From positions 1 through 64,000 of the forward strand of contig NZ_SSSQ01000003.1 in the NCBI RefSeq assembly GCF_009469765.1: DNA of 64,000 nucleotides, read 5' to 3'. The stretch is from Dechloromonas hortensis (lineage in GTDB: Bacteria > Pseudomonadota > Gammaproteobacteria > Burkholderiales > Rhodocyclaceae). The translations under genes were made by a program, and so were the position numbers. Under the pieces are notes generated by a model, which worked only from the letters and a program-made list of their open reading frames with translations, had not been told where the DNA came from and ran no database searches. Below, one piece after another: positions 26,770 to 34,443 of this stretch. Each line of letters opens with the position of its first letter. Positions within the stretch are counted from its first letter, which is position 1.

Positions 26770-27068
26770 AGGCGCCCCTGGTCGATGACCGGCACCAGCC
26801 AGTAGAAGACGTTGGCGTTCGGTAATTTTTGCTTGATCAGCGCCAGAACCTGGCGCTTATCTGCTTCCGGACCGACCGTGCGGATGACGGTACGCGGCGC
26901 GTGGCCGGCGACCAGTTCGGCATCCTCGACGAGCGGGATCACCGAGCCGTGACCTTCGGCGGTACTGACCGTGAAGCCGGGGACCAGATCGGGCCGGGAG
27001 AGCAGCAGGTCTTCGACGTGCTGGGCGACATCGTCGGGCATGATCAAGGAGAGCAGGACATCAGCCAT
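26766..27068 (-). CDS. DUF3240 family protein
   Basis: A small cytoplasmic protein of 100 residues from ATG MADVLLSL; a longer in-frame start at 27089 lies inside czcA. The predicted fold is ferredoxin-like, resembling PII proteins (VLLSLIMPDDVAQHVEDLLL, FTVSTAEGHG, VIRTVGPEADKRQVLALIKQ). DUF3240 genes are commonly found inside czc-type operons and may sense or buffer metal or modulate the pump; the role is not established. It overlaps both neighbours (8 bp with czcA, 4 bp with czcC). Confidence 0.8.
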   Translation of the reverse strand: MADVLLSLIMPDDVAQHVEDLLLSRPDLVPGFTVSTAEGHGSVIPLVEDAELVAGHAPRTVIRTVGPEADKRQVLALIKQKLPNANVFYWLVPVIDQGRL

Positions 27069-30000
27069 GGCGTTCCTCGCTGAGGGCAACGGTACGGTGG
27101 ACGCCGAAACGGCGGAACAGGATGGGCAGCAGCACCAGGGTCAGTGCCGTCGAGGTGAGCAGGCCGCCGATGACGACGATGGCCAGCGGGCGCTGCACTT
27201 CGGAGCCGGGGCCGGTCGCGAAGAGCATCGGGACCAGGCCGAAGGCGGCGATGCTGGCTGTCATCAGCACCGGCCGCAGCCGCCGGCGGGCGCCTTCGAC
27301 GACGACTTCGGCGAGGCTCATGCCGCGCGCCAGCAACTGGTTGAAGTAGGTGACCATGACGACGCCGTTCAGCACGGCGATGCCGAGCAAGGCAATGAAG
27401 CCGACCGAGGCGGGGACCGACAGGTATTCGCCGGAAATGAGCAGGCCGAAGATGCCGCCGATCATCGCGAATGGAATGTTGGAAAGGACCAGCAGCGCCT
27501 GGCGTACCGAGCGGAAGGTCGAGAAGAGCAGGAAGAAAATCAGCAGCAGCGCCACCGGCACCACTACAGCCAGCCGGGCCGCCGCCCGTTGCTGGTTCTC
27601 GAACTGGCCGCCCCAGGCCAGCCGGTAGCCGGGCGGCAGCTTGACCTGGCTGGCGACGGCGGCCTTGGCTTCCTCGACGAAACCGACCAGGTCGCGGTCG
27701 CGAACATTGGACTGGATGACGACGTAGCGCTGGGCATTCTCGCGGTCGACCTTGACCGGGCCGTCGATGCGCTCGATCTTGGCAACGCTGGCCAGCGGCA
27801 CGCTGCCGCCACCCGGCAGGCTCAGGCGCAGCGCCGCGAAATCGGCCGGCGAGGCACGCAGCGTCTGCGGGCCGCGCAGGACGACCGGGGTGCGGCGGCC
27901 CTGTTCGATCACGGTGCCGACATTGCGCCCTTCGAGCAGGGCTTTCAGGTCGTTCTGGATGTCATCGACGTTGAGGCCGAAACGGCCGGCGGCGAGCCGG
28001 TCGACCGCCAGCTTCAGGTATTGCACGCCGTCGTTCTTCAGCGTGAAGGTGTCTTCGGCGCCGCGCACGGTTTTGACCGTTTTTTCGATGTCGACCGCAA
28101 GACTGTTCAAAGTCGGCAGATCGGGGCCATAAACCTTGATCGCCAGGTCGCCGCGGACGCCGGTCAGCATTTCGGAGACGCGCATGTCGATCGGTTGCGT
28201 GAAGGAAAAGCCGATGCCGGGGAAGTCGGCCATCACGGCGCGCAACTGGTCGGCCAGCCAGGCCGGGTCGGGGTTGCGCCAAGTATCGCGCGGCTGCAGC
28301 ACCATGAAAGTGTCGGTCTGGTTGAGGCCCATCGGGTCGAGGCCGAGTTCGTCCGAGCCGGCGCGGGCGACGATCGCCTTGATCTCCGGCACCTGCGCCA
28401 GGATGGCCTGCTGGACGCGGCTGTCGAGGGCGATGGTCTGGTCGATGCCGATCGACGGCAGTTTTTCCAGCTGCATGATCAGGTCGCCTTCGTCCATCGT
28501 CGGCATGAAGCTCTTGCCGAGCAGCAGGAAGGCGCCGGCCGCGGCAAGCAGGCCGAGCAGGGCGCCGATGATGAACTGGCGGCTGCGACTGAGCGCGGCA
28601 GCGAGAATGCGCTCGTAGAGCGCTGCCAGTTTTTTGACCAGCCACGGTTCGTGGTGCACGCCGCGCTTGATCAGGTAGGAGGCAAGCACCGGGACCACGG
28701 TCAGTGACAGCAGCAGCGAGGCGGCCAGTGCGAAAACGATGGTCAGCGCGACCGGGCCGAACATCTTGCCCTCCAGTCCCTGCAGCGTCAGCAACGGCAG
28801 GAAGACGATGATGATGATGACGATGCCCGAGGTGACCGGGGCGGCGACTTCACGGGCGGCGCGGAAGATCAGGTGCAGCGTCGGCAGGTTGTCCGGCGCC
28901 TCGGCCAACTGGCTTTCGACGTTCTCGACGACGACCACCGCCGCATCGACCAGCATGCCGATGGCGATGGCCAGGCCGCCGAGGCTCATCAGGTTGGCCG
29001 AGAGGCCGGCCAGGCGCATCAGGATGAAAGTGGCGAGCGCTGACAGCGGCAGCATCAGCGCGACGACGATGGCGGCCCGCAGGTTGCCGAGGAAGGCGAG
29101 GAGCAGCAGGACGACCAGCACGATGGCTTCGAGCAGCGCCTTTGATACCGTGCCGACCGCCCGCTCGACCAGGTTGCCGCGGTCGTAGAAGGCTTCGAGC
29201 GTGACGCCGGGCGGCAGCGCTGGCGCGATCTCGGCCAGCCGCGCCTTGACGCCGGCCACCACGCTTTGCGCATTGGCGCCGCGCAGGCCGAGGACCAGGC
29301 CTTCGACCGCCTCGCCCTGACCGTTCTTGGTCACCGCGCCGTAGCGGGTGAGGGCGCCGATGCGGACCTCGGCAACATCAGCGACGCGGATCACGGTACC
29401 GTCCGTGGCTTGCAAAACGACTGCTTTCAGGTCGTCGACCGTACGGATTGCCCCTTCGGCGCGAACCAGCAGCGATTCCTCGCCATCGTTCAGGCGACCG
29501 GCGCCGTCGTTGCGGTTGTTGGCTTCCAGCACCGCCTGCAGTTCCTTCAGCGCCAGGCCGCGCGCGGCCAGGCTTTGCGGATTCGGCACCACTTCGAAGG
29601 TGCGGACCTCGCCGCCCAGGCTGTTGACGTCGGCGACGCCGGGAATGGTTCGCAGTTGCGGGCGAATCACCCAGTCGAGCAGGGCGCGCTTCTCGGCCAG
29701 CGGCAAGTCGCCCTCGATGGTGAACATGAACATTTCGCCGAGCGGCGTCGTGATCGGTGCCATGCCGCCACTGACGCCGGGCGGCAGGTTGCCCATCGCC
29801 GAATTCAGGCGTTCGCCGACCTGCTGGCGAGCCCAGTAGATGTCGGTGCCGTCCTCGAAATCGATGGTGATATCGGTCAGCGCATACTTGGACGTCGAGC
29901 GCAGCAGGCGCTGGTGGGGAATGCCGAGCATTTCCTGCTCGACCGGCACGGCGAGCCGGGTTTCGACTTCTTCCGGCGTCATCCCCGGCGCCTTCAGGAT

Positions 30001-30147
30001 GATCTTGACCTGGGTCGTCGACACGTCGGGGTAGGCATCGATCGGCAAGCCGAGGAAGGCCATCACGCCGGTGCCGATCAGCAGGGCGGTGAGCACCAGC
30101 AGCAACAGGCGCTGGGTCAGCGAGAAACGGATCAGGGCGGTCAGCAT
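27061..30147 (-). CDS. CzcA-type heavy-metal RND efflux pump
   Basis: Inner-membrane proton-driven pump of the HME-RND family. The product has 1028 residues with the twofold RND layout of 12 membrane segments and two large periplasmic loops. The helix-4 region reads GGLAIAIGMLVDAAVVVVENVE. It lacks the DFG-xxx-DG signature of zinc/cobalt/cadmium CzcA and at this position looks more like CusA-type pumps, so substrate prediction is open. It starts with the ATG overlapping the czcB stop by 1 bp (TAATG). Confidence 0.92.
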   Translation of the reverse strand: MLTALIRFSLTQRLLLLVLTALLIGTGVMAFLGLPIDAYPDVSTTQVKIILKAPGMTPEEVETRLAVPVEQEMLGIPHQRLLRSTSKYALTDITIDFEDGTDIYWARQQVGERLNSAMGNLPPGVSGGMAPITTPLGEMFMFTIEGDLPLAEKRALLDWVIRPQLRTIPGVADVNSLGGEVRTFEVVPNPQSLAARGLALKELQAVLEANNRNDGAGRLNDGEESLLVRAEGAIRTVDDLKAVVLQATDGTVIRVADVAEVRIGALTRYGAVTKNGQGEAVEGLVLGLRGANAQSVVAGVKARLAEIAPALPPGVTLEAFYDRGNLVERAVGTVSKALLEAIVLVVLLLLAFLGNLRAAIVVALMLPLSALATFILMRLAGLSANLMSLGGLAIAIGMLVDAAVVVVENVESQLAEAPDNLPTLHLIFRAAREVAAPVTSGIVIIIIVFLPLLTLQGLEGKMFGPVALTIVFALAASLLLSLTVVPVLASYLIKRGVHHEPWLVKKLAALYERILAAALSRSRQFIIGALLGLLAAAGAFLLLGKSFMPTMDEGDLIMQLEKLPSIGIDQTIALDSRVQQAILAQVPEIKAIVARAGSDELGLDPMGLNQTDTFMVLQPRDTWRNPDPAWLADQLRAVMADFPGIGFSFTQPIDMRVSEMLTGVRGDLAIKVYGPDLPTLNSLAVDIEKTVKTVRGAEDTFTLKNDGVQYLKLAVDRLAAGRFGLNVDDIQNDLKALLEGRNVGTVIEQGRRTPVVLRGPQTLRASPADFAALRLSLPGGGSVPLASVAKIERIDGPVKVDRENAQRYVVIQSNVRDRDLVGFVEEAKAAVASQVKLPPGYRLAWGGQFENQQRAAARLAVVVPVALLLIFFLLFSTFRSVRQALLVLSNIPFAMIGGIFGLLISGEYLSVPASVGFIALLGIAVLNGVVMVTYFNQLLARGMSLAEVVVEGARRRLRPVLMTASIAAFGLVPMLFATGPGSEVQRPLAIVVIGGLLTSTALTLVLLPILFRRFGVHRTVALSEERHG

Positions 30148-31214
30148 TATTCTTTGCCGACGCCGGTCAGCATCGCCTTCAGGCCGGAAACGCCCTTGAC
30201 CGCCACCTTGTCGCCGGCCTTGATGCCATCGACGACGACGCTGTCGCCGCCCTGGCTGACCACGCGCACCGGCCGCGCCGCGAAGGCCAGGCCCTTGTCA
30301 TTGGTCGAAACCTGGACGAAGGCCAGCGTCTTGCCCTGGTCGCGGATCAATGCGCTGGCCGGCAGGCTGATTTGCGGCCCGCTCGTGCCGGCGATCTCGA
30401 CTTCGATTACCTGGCCCGGCGTCAGTTGTTCGGCCCCGTGGCTGACTTCGGCGCGTAGCAGGACCGTCTGGCTGGCGCTATCGACGGCGCGACCGATGGC
30501 GATCAGCTTGCCGCCGATCTCGCTGCCGGCCATTTTGACTGGCGCCCCAGGCTTCAAACTGGCTGCGGTAGCCAGCGGCGCCTGGATCTCCAGCCACAGC
30601 GGCGACAGTTTGGCGATCCGGTAGAGCGGTGCCGCAGCCTCGACCCGCTGGCCGAGTTGGGCATGCTGTTCGAGCACGATGCCGTCGATGCCGGCGGTCA
30701 ACGCCAGCGGACCGCCCAATTTGCCCGGCGCGACGCCGGCCATGGCCAGCCCCTGGCGGCGTTCGCTGGCCAGGGCCGTGGCCTGGGCGGCGGCGCTACG
30801 CGTCGCCTGCAGGCGGGCTTCGGCAATGATGCCTTCGGCAAACAGGATTTCGTCACGCTTCAGGTTCTGTAGCAGCAGCGCCGCCTGGCTGCTCGACTGC
30901 AGCGCATCGCGTTGCAGTTCAAGCGCTTGCGGGCTGGCCAGATGGGCGACCACCTGGCCGCGCTTGACCGTGGCGCCCGGCGCCACCGCCAGCATCTCGA
31001 CCATGCCGCCGACCGGCGCGGCGACGATGCGCATCTGCTCGGTCGGCACGACGACCCGGCCCGGCAGCGTGCCGGCGCGCCCGGCCTGGGGGCTGCCGGC
31101 CACCGTCGTTTCGATGCCCAGGGCCTTGATCTGGGCGGCTTGCAACAGCAGGGGCTCGGCGGTGGCACTCAGGCTGGCCGCCAGCAGGCCGGCGAGAAGA
31201 AGGAGGTGGGGCAT
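30147..31214 (-). CDS. CzcB-like RND membrane-fusion protein
   Basis: Periplasmic adaptor of the metal efflux system. The 355-residue product has a signal peptide (about 19 residues, TAEP), a barrel-sandwich lipoyl-like domain (PGATVKRGQVVAHLASPQAL and GIDGIVLEQHAQLGQRVEAA), a helical hairpin between them and C-terminal beta domains. First gene of the operon; its promoter carries two CTTAAG boxes. The N-terminal His/Cys metal-binding extension of some CzcB proteins is absent. Confidence 0.88.
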   Translation of the reverse strand: MPHLLLLAGLLAASLSATAEPLLLQAAQIKALGIETTVAGSPQAGRAGTLPGRVVVPTEQMRIVAAPVGGMVEMLAVAPGATVKRGQVVAHLASPQALELQRDALQSSSQAALLLQNLKRDEILFAEGIIAEARLQATRSAAAQATALASERRQGLAMAGVAPGKLGGPLALTAGIDGIVLEQHAQLGQRVEAAAPLYRIAKLSPLWLEIQAPLATAASLKPGAPVKMAGSEIGGKLIAIGRAVDSASQTVLLRAEVSHGAEQLTPGQVIEVEIAGTSGPQISLPASALIRDQGKTLAFVQVSTNDKGLAFAARPVRVVSQGGDSVVVDGIKAGDKVAVKGVSGLKAMLTGVGKE

Positions 31215-31242
31215 GGGGGATCGATTTCAATGGCGACACCCG

Positions 31243-31275
31243 ATCTTAGCGAGGCAAGCTTAAGTCACCCTTAAG
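31243..31275 (-). promoter_or_regulatory. Two CTTAAG boxes and -10 before czcB
   Basis: CTTAAG at 31275-31270 and 31264-31259 (5 bp between, 11-bp period) are followed after exactly 10 bp by TAAGAT (31248-31243), a likely -10. The arrangement matches the shp promoter, which suggests control by the same OmpR-family regulator. Confidence 0.72.
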
Positions 31276-31427
31276 CATGCCGGCGCCGGCCAGCCGTGGT
31301 CTTTTAGGGCAATTGCTGCGGTCGACGCCCGGCCCGGGCAATAATTGCCGGATGGGGGGCGGGGCGCCATCGTCGCCCGGCCCGGCTGCTACAATTCGCC
31401 GCCCTCAACCGTATTCAAGGCTGGTCA

Positions 31428-33002
31428 ATGGAGAGTTTGCTGCAGTTCTGGCATGTCTGGAGCGGCTGGATCGTTACCGCCGTGCTGCTGGCCATCGCGC
31501 TCGGCTTCCTGCTACGTTTCGTCGTGCCGGCGCTGCTGCTCGGGCGCGAGCTGGGGCGGGCGATCAAGGGCCTGGCGGCGCAGGCGATGCCGGCCGATCC
31601 GGAAAAAATCGCCCGCGAGGTCATGGACTCGCCGCATCTGCGCCATCTGTGGCGGGAATATGCCCAGACCCTGCACGCCATTCCCGATCCGGCCAATCCG
31701 AAAGCCTTCGCCGCCTGGCGGGCGACGGCGATGGCCGAGGATTTCCTGACCGAGCGGGCGCTGGTCGACACACCGCTGAAGACCGATTTCTACAAGCACC
31801 TGCCGGGCATCCTGACCGGCATCGGCATCATCGGCACCTTTACCGGGCTGATCGCCGGCCTCAATCATTTCGAAGTGTCGAGCAATACCGAACTGGTGCG
31901 CAGCAGCCTGCGCGCGCTGATCCAGGGCGTCGGCCAGGCTTTCGAAGTGTCGGCGGCGGCAATCACGCTGGCCATGCTGATCACCTGGATCGAAAAATCC
32001 ATCGTCACCCGGCGCTACCGCCAGGTGGAACAACTGGTCCAGCGAATCGACAGCCTGTTCGATGCCGGCGTCGGCGAGGAATACCTGGCCCGCCTGGTCC
32101 GCGCCTCGGAAGCCTCGGCGGTGCAGGCGGCGCGGCTGCAACAGGCCATCGTCGGCGAATTGCGGCAAGGCATGGCGGCCATGCTCGCCCAGCAACAGCA
32201 GGCTTCATTGCAGCATCAGGAAGCGCTGGCCAGTCGGGTGGCCGATGCCGTGGCGAAGACCGTGGCCGGCGCCTTGCAGGAGCCGCTGAGCCGGATGACC
32301 ACGGCCGTCGAACGGCTGGGCAGCGGGCAGGGCGCCGCAGTCGGCGGGGCACTGGAAAAGGCGCTGCAGCAATTTAGCGGCCGACTCGACGACACCTTCG
32401 GGCAACGCCAGGACGGGCTGGAAAGCCTGCTGCAACGCACCGCCAGCGCGCTGGAAAGCACTGTCGGCGAACTCGGCAAGGTGGCCGGCCGGCTCGAACT
32501 GGTCGGCCGCGGCGCCGTCGAATCGGCGGCCGGGCGGTTGGACAATGCCGGGCGCGGCGTCGGCGAGGCCGCCGAGTTCTTCGCGCTGAGCAGCGGCGAC
32601 ATGGCAGCCTCGGCCGCCGCGATGGCGCAGGCGGCGAAGAGCGTCGGCCAGTCGCTGAGCGGGCAGCAGCAGGCGACGCAGGCGATTGGCCAGATGGTGG
32701 GCGACCTGCGCGCCACGGTCGAACAGGCCCGCCGTGAAGCAGCGCTGACCGGTGAACTGGTCGGTCGCATGGAAGGCGCCGCGGCGACACTCGGCCGCGC
32801 CGGGCAGGAGGCCGATGCCTACCTGCAAGGCGTTTCTGAGGTGCTGGCCCAGGCCCACGCCGCCTTCGCCGAGAATGTCGAGCGCACGCTGGCCCGTGGC
32901 AATGGGCAGTTCCAGCAGCATGTGACCGGCGCCGTCGAGGCGTTGAAAGGCGCCATCGAGGAACTCTCCGACGCGCTGGCCCAGGAAGCGGTGCGCCGGT
33001 GA
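31428..33002 (+). CDS. ZorA-like MotA/TolQ/ExbB-family proton-channel protein with long cytoplasmic tail
   Basis: The product has 524 residues. Membrane segments lie at about 14-38, 125-145 and 170-193; the MotA/TolQ core is LPGILTGIGIIGTFTGLIAGL followed by VGQAFEVSAAAITLAMLITW. Residues 195-524 form a long Ala/Gln/Glu/Arg-rich tail predicted to be helical or coiled coil, as in ZorA of Zorya anti-phage systems and unlike MotA, TolQ or ExbB. The next gene, a MotB-like protein, overlaps by 3 bases. A plain TolQ/ExbB is unlikely because of the tail and partner. Defence function is an inference, since no known Zorya effector gene follows. Confidence 0.82.
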   Translation: MESLLQFWHVWSGWIVTAVLLAIALGFLLRFVVPALLLGRELGRAIKGLAAQAMPADPEKIAREVMDSPHLRHLWREYAQTLHAIPDPANPKAFAAWRATAMAEDFLTERALVDTPLKTDFYKHLPGILTGIGIIGTFTGLIAGLNHFEVSSNTELVRSSLRALIQGVGQAFEVSAAAITLAMLITWIEKSIVTRRYRQVEQLVQRIDSLFDAGVGEEYLARLVRASEASAVQAARLQQAIVGELRQGMAAMLAQQQQASLQHQEALASRVADAVAKTVAGALQEPLSRMTTAVERLGSGQGAAVGGALEKALQQFSGRLDDTFGQRQDGLESLLQRTASALESTVGELGKVAGRLELVGRGAVESAAGRLDNAGRGVGEAAEFFALSSGDMAASAAAMAQAAKSVGQSLSGQQQATQAIGQMVGDLRATVEQARREAALTGELVGRMEGAAATLGRAGQEADAYLQGVSEVLAQAHAAFAENVERTLARGNGQFQQHVTGAVEALKGAIEELSDALAQEAVRR

Positions 33003-33721
33003 GCCTGGTCCGGCCCCGGGCCGCCAGCCGGCGCGGCAACCGCGAGGAGGGCGAAAAGCCGTTCTGGATCTCGTTTTCCGACTTGATGACGGCGCTGATG
33101 GTGCTCTTTCTGGTGGCGCTGACCGTCGCCTTGCTCGCCATCACCCATGATATTTCCGAGGCCGAGCGGCAGAAGGCGGAGCAGGCGCAGGAGATCTCGG
33201 CCTTTCTCGCCCGCCTGCAGGCCCAGGTTGAGCAGTTTCCCGGCGTCAGGCTGCGCGGCAACGTCATCGACTTTGGCGACCGGGCCCGTTTCGACACCAA
33301 CAGTCATAAACTGAGCGATAGCCAGGCCGCGCTGCTGCGCAGCTTCGTGCCGGCCGTTCTTGAACTGGCGCGCGATCCGCTCGGCGAAAAATGGCTGAAG
33401 CGCATTGTCGTCGAAGGCTTTGCCGATGCCCGCGGCGGTTATCTGCACAACCTCGACCTCAGCCTGCGCCGCTCGGAGCGTGTCATGTGCGCGCTGCTGC
33501 TCCCGGCCAGCGGCCCGGAGGCGTTGGCCGAAGCCGACCGCCGGCAGGTGCGCGAACTCTTCCTGGTCAGCGGCGCTTCCTTCAATGCGCTGAAAAGCAG
33601 CGCGGAGGAGAGCCGGCGCATCGAGCTGCGCCTCGAGTTCCGCGAGCCGGACGAGGCGCCGCTCCTGCGTGCCGACAGCGGGATCGAGGCCGACCTGCGC
33701 TGTCCGCTGGACCGGCCATGA
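32999..33721 (+). CDS. ZorB-like MotB/OmpA-family protein
   Basis: The product has 240 residues from GTG 32999, which overlaps the upstream stop (GTGA). A short cytoplasmic start is followed by a single membrane helix PFWISFSDLMTALMVLFLV with Asp28, the MotB-type proton-binding Asp. Then come a linker helix and an OmpA-like peptidoglycan-binding domain (about 85-200: IDFGDRARFDTNSHKLS, IVVEGFADARGG, NLDLSLRRSERV). It would form the stator partner of the ZorA-like channel and anchor it to the cell wall. The domain order fits ZorB better than flagellar MotB, and no flagellar genes are near. Confidence 0.84.
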   Translation: MSLVRPRAASRRGNREEGEKPFWISFSDLMTALMVLFLVALTVALLAITHDISEAERQKAEQAQEISAFLARLQAQVEQFPGVRLRGNVIDFGDRARFDTNSHKLSDSQAALLRSFVPAVLELARDPLGEKWLKRIVVEGFADARGGYLHNLDLSLRRSERVMCALLLPASGPEALAEADRRQVRELFLVSGASFNALKSSAEESRRIELRLEFREPDEAPLLRADSGIEADLRCPLDRP

Positions 33722-34224
33722 GCGCGCTGGACGAACTCGGCCTGCAACTGCGCCGGCGTTTCGTCGCCCCCAATTCGTCGACCACGCTGGCGCAAACCGA
33801 ACCGGCACTGCTTGCCCGGCTCAATGCGGTGCGCCAGGCCCTGGCGCCGCCGCGCGGCCGCTTTGCCGAGGCCCGTATCGCGCAGGGCGTCATGGCTTTT
33901 CGCATCAGCGGCCGCAACATCGCCTATCCGGCGCTCAAGTACGCCTGTTACGGTGTGGCGCGGCCGATGGACTGGGAGGGCCGCATCCTGCTCGCCGAGG
34001 CACCGCAACTGGCGCTGCTGCTCGCCTGCGTGCGCGCCCTGGACAGCCGGCCGGGTCGCCTGGCCGCCTGCTGCCGGGCGCTGCAGCGGGCCTGGGCGCT
34101 CGATATCGAGGCCCAGCCGGAAGTCCTGAACGCCGCCCACCTACGGCCGGGTATCGCTACCCTGCGTGGCTTCCTGCAGGAAATGGGCGAACAGTCGCGC
34201 CCCGAATCGCCCGCGACTAAATAA
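33718..34224 (+). CDS. Third gene of the ZorAB-like operon, unknown
   Basis: A 168-residue product from ATG 33718 overlaps the ZorB-like stop by 4 bp (ATGA), so it is cotranslated. It is helical, Leu/Arg/Ala-rich and has no membrane segment or signal. Visible segments are ELGLQLRRRFVAP, RFAEARIAQGVMAF, GRILLAEAPQLALLLACVRAL and LRGFLQEMG. It might be a short relative of the N-terminal part of ZorC/EH-signature proteins, but the resemblance is weak and ZorC is normally much longer. I do not recognise it with confidence. No helicase (ZorD) or nuclease (ZorE) gene follows. Confidence 0.7.
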   Translation: MSALDELGLQLRRRFVAPNSSTTLAQTEPALLARLNAVRQALAPPRGRFAEARIAQGVMAFRISGRNIAYPALKYACYGVARPMDWEGRILLAEAPQLALLLACVRALDSRPGRLAACCRALQRAWALDIEAQPEVLNAAHLRPGIATLRGFLQEMGEQSRPESPATK

Positions 34225-34226
34225 GG

Positions 34227-34265
34227 CCGATCGCCTTCCCCGAGTCCGCCGTTGGCGGCGATCGG
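34227..34265. repeat. Inverted repeat after the ZorAB-like operon
   Basis: CCGATCGCC (34227-34235) pairs with GGCGATCGG (34257-34265), with an inner CCGCC/GGCGG alternative. It begins 3 bp after the stop codon. There is no T run. It may end the transcript or mark a rearrangement point. Confidence 0.45.
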
Positions 34266-34361
34266 GCTGCCGGCTTTGGTGCCGGGCAATTCCACCTTCC
34301 TTTGGCCAGCCGCTTTCCGGCACCTCGTCCATCGTTTTTGAAAATCGATGCAAAAAAGCAG

Positions 34362-34407
34362 TTGACCGCCGGAGTGTCTTATCTATAATTCAAACGTTCG
34401 TTTTATT
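34362..34407 (+). promoter_or_regulatory. Promoter with PsrA-type operator of the second fad operon
   Basis: TTGACC (34362-34367), a 16-bp spacer and a perfect TATAAT (34384-34389) form a strong promoter. ATTCAAACG-TT-CGTTTTATT (34388-34407) overlaps its end; it holds CAAAC-N4-GTTTT, one base from the PsrA consensus. Confidence 0.75.
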
Positions 34408-34443
34408 TAACGAAGCACAAAAAGAGACCTAAAGGAGAATCGC

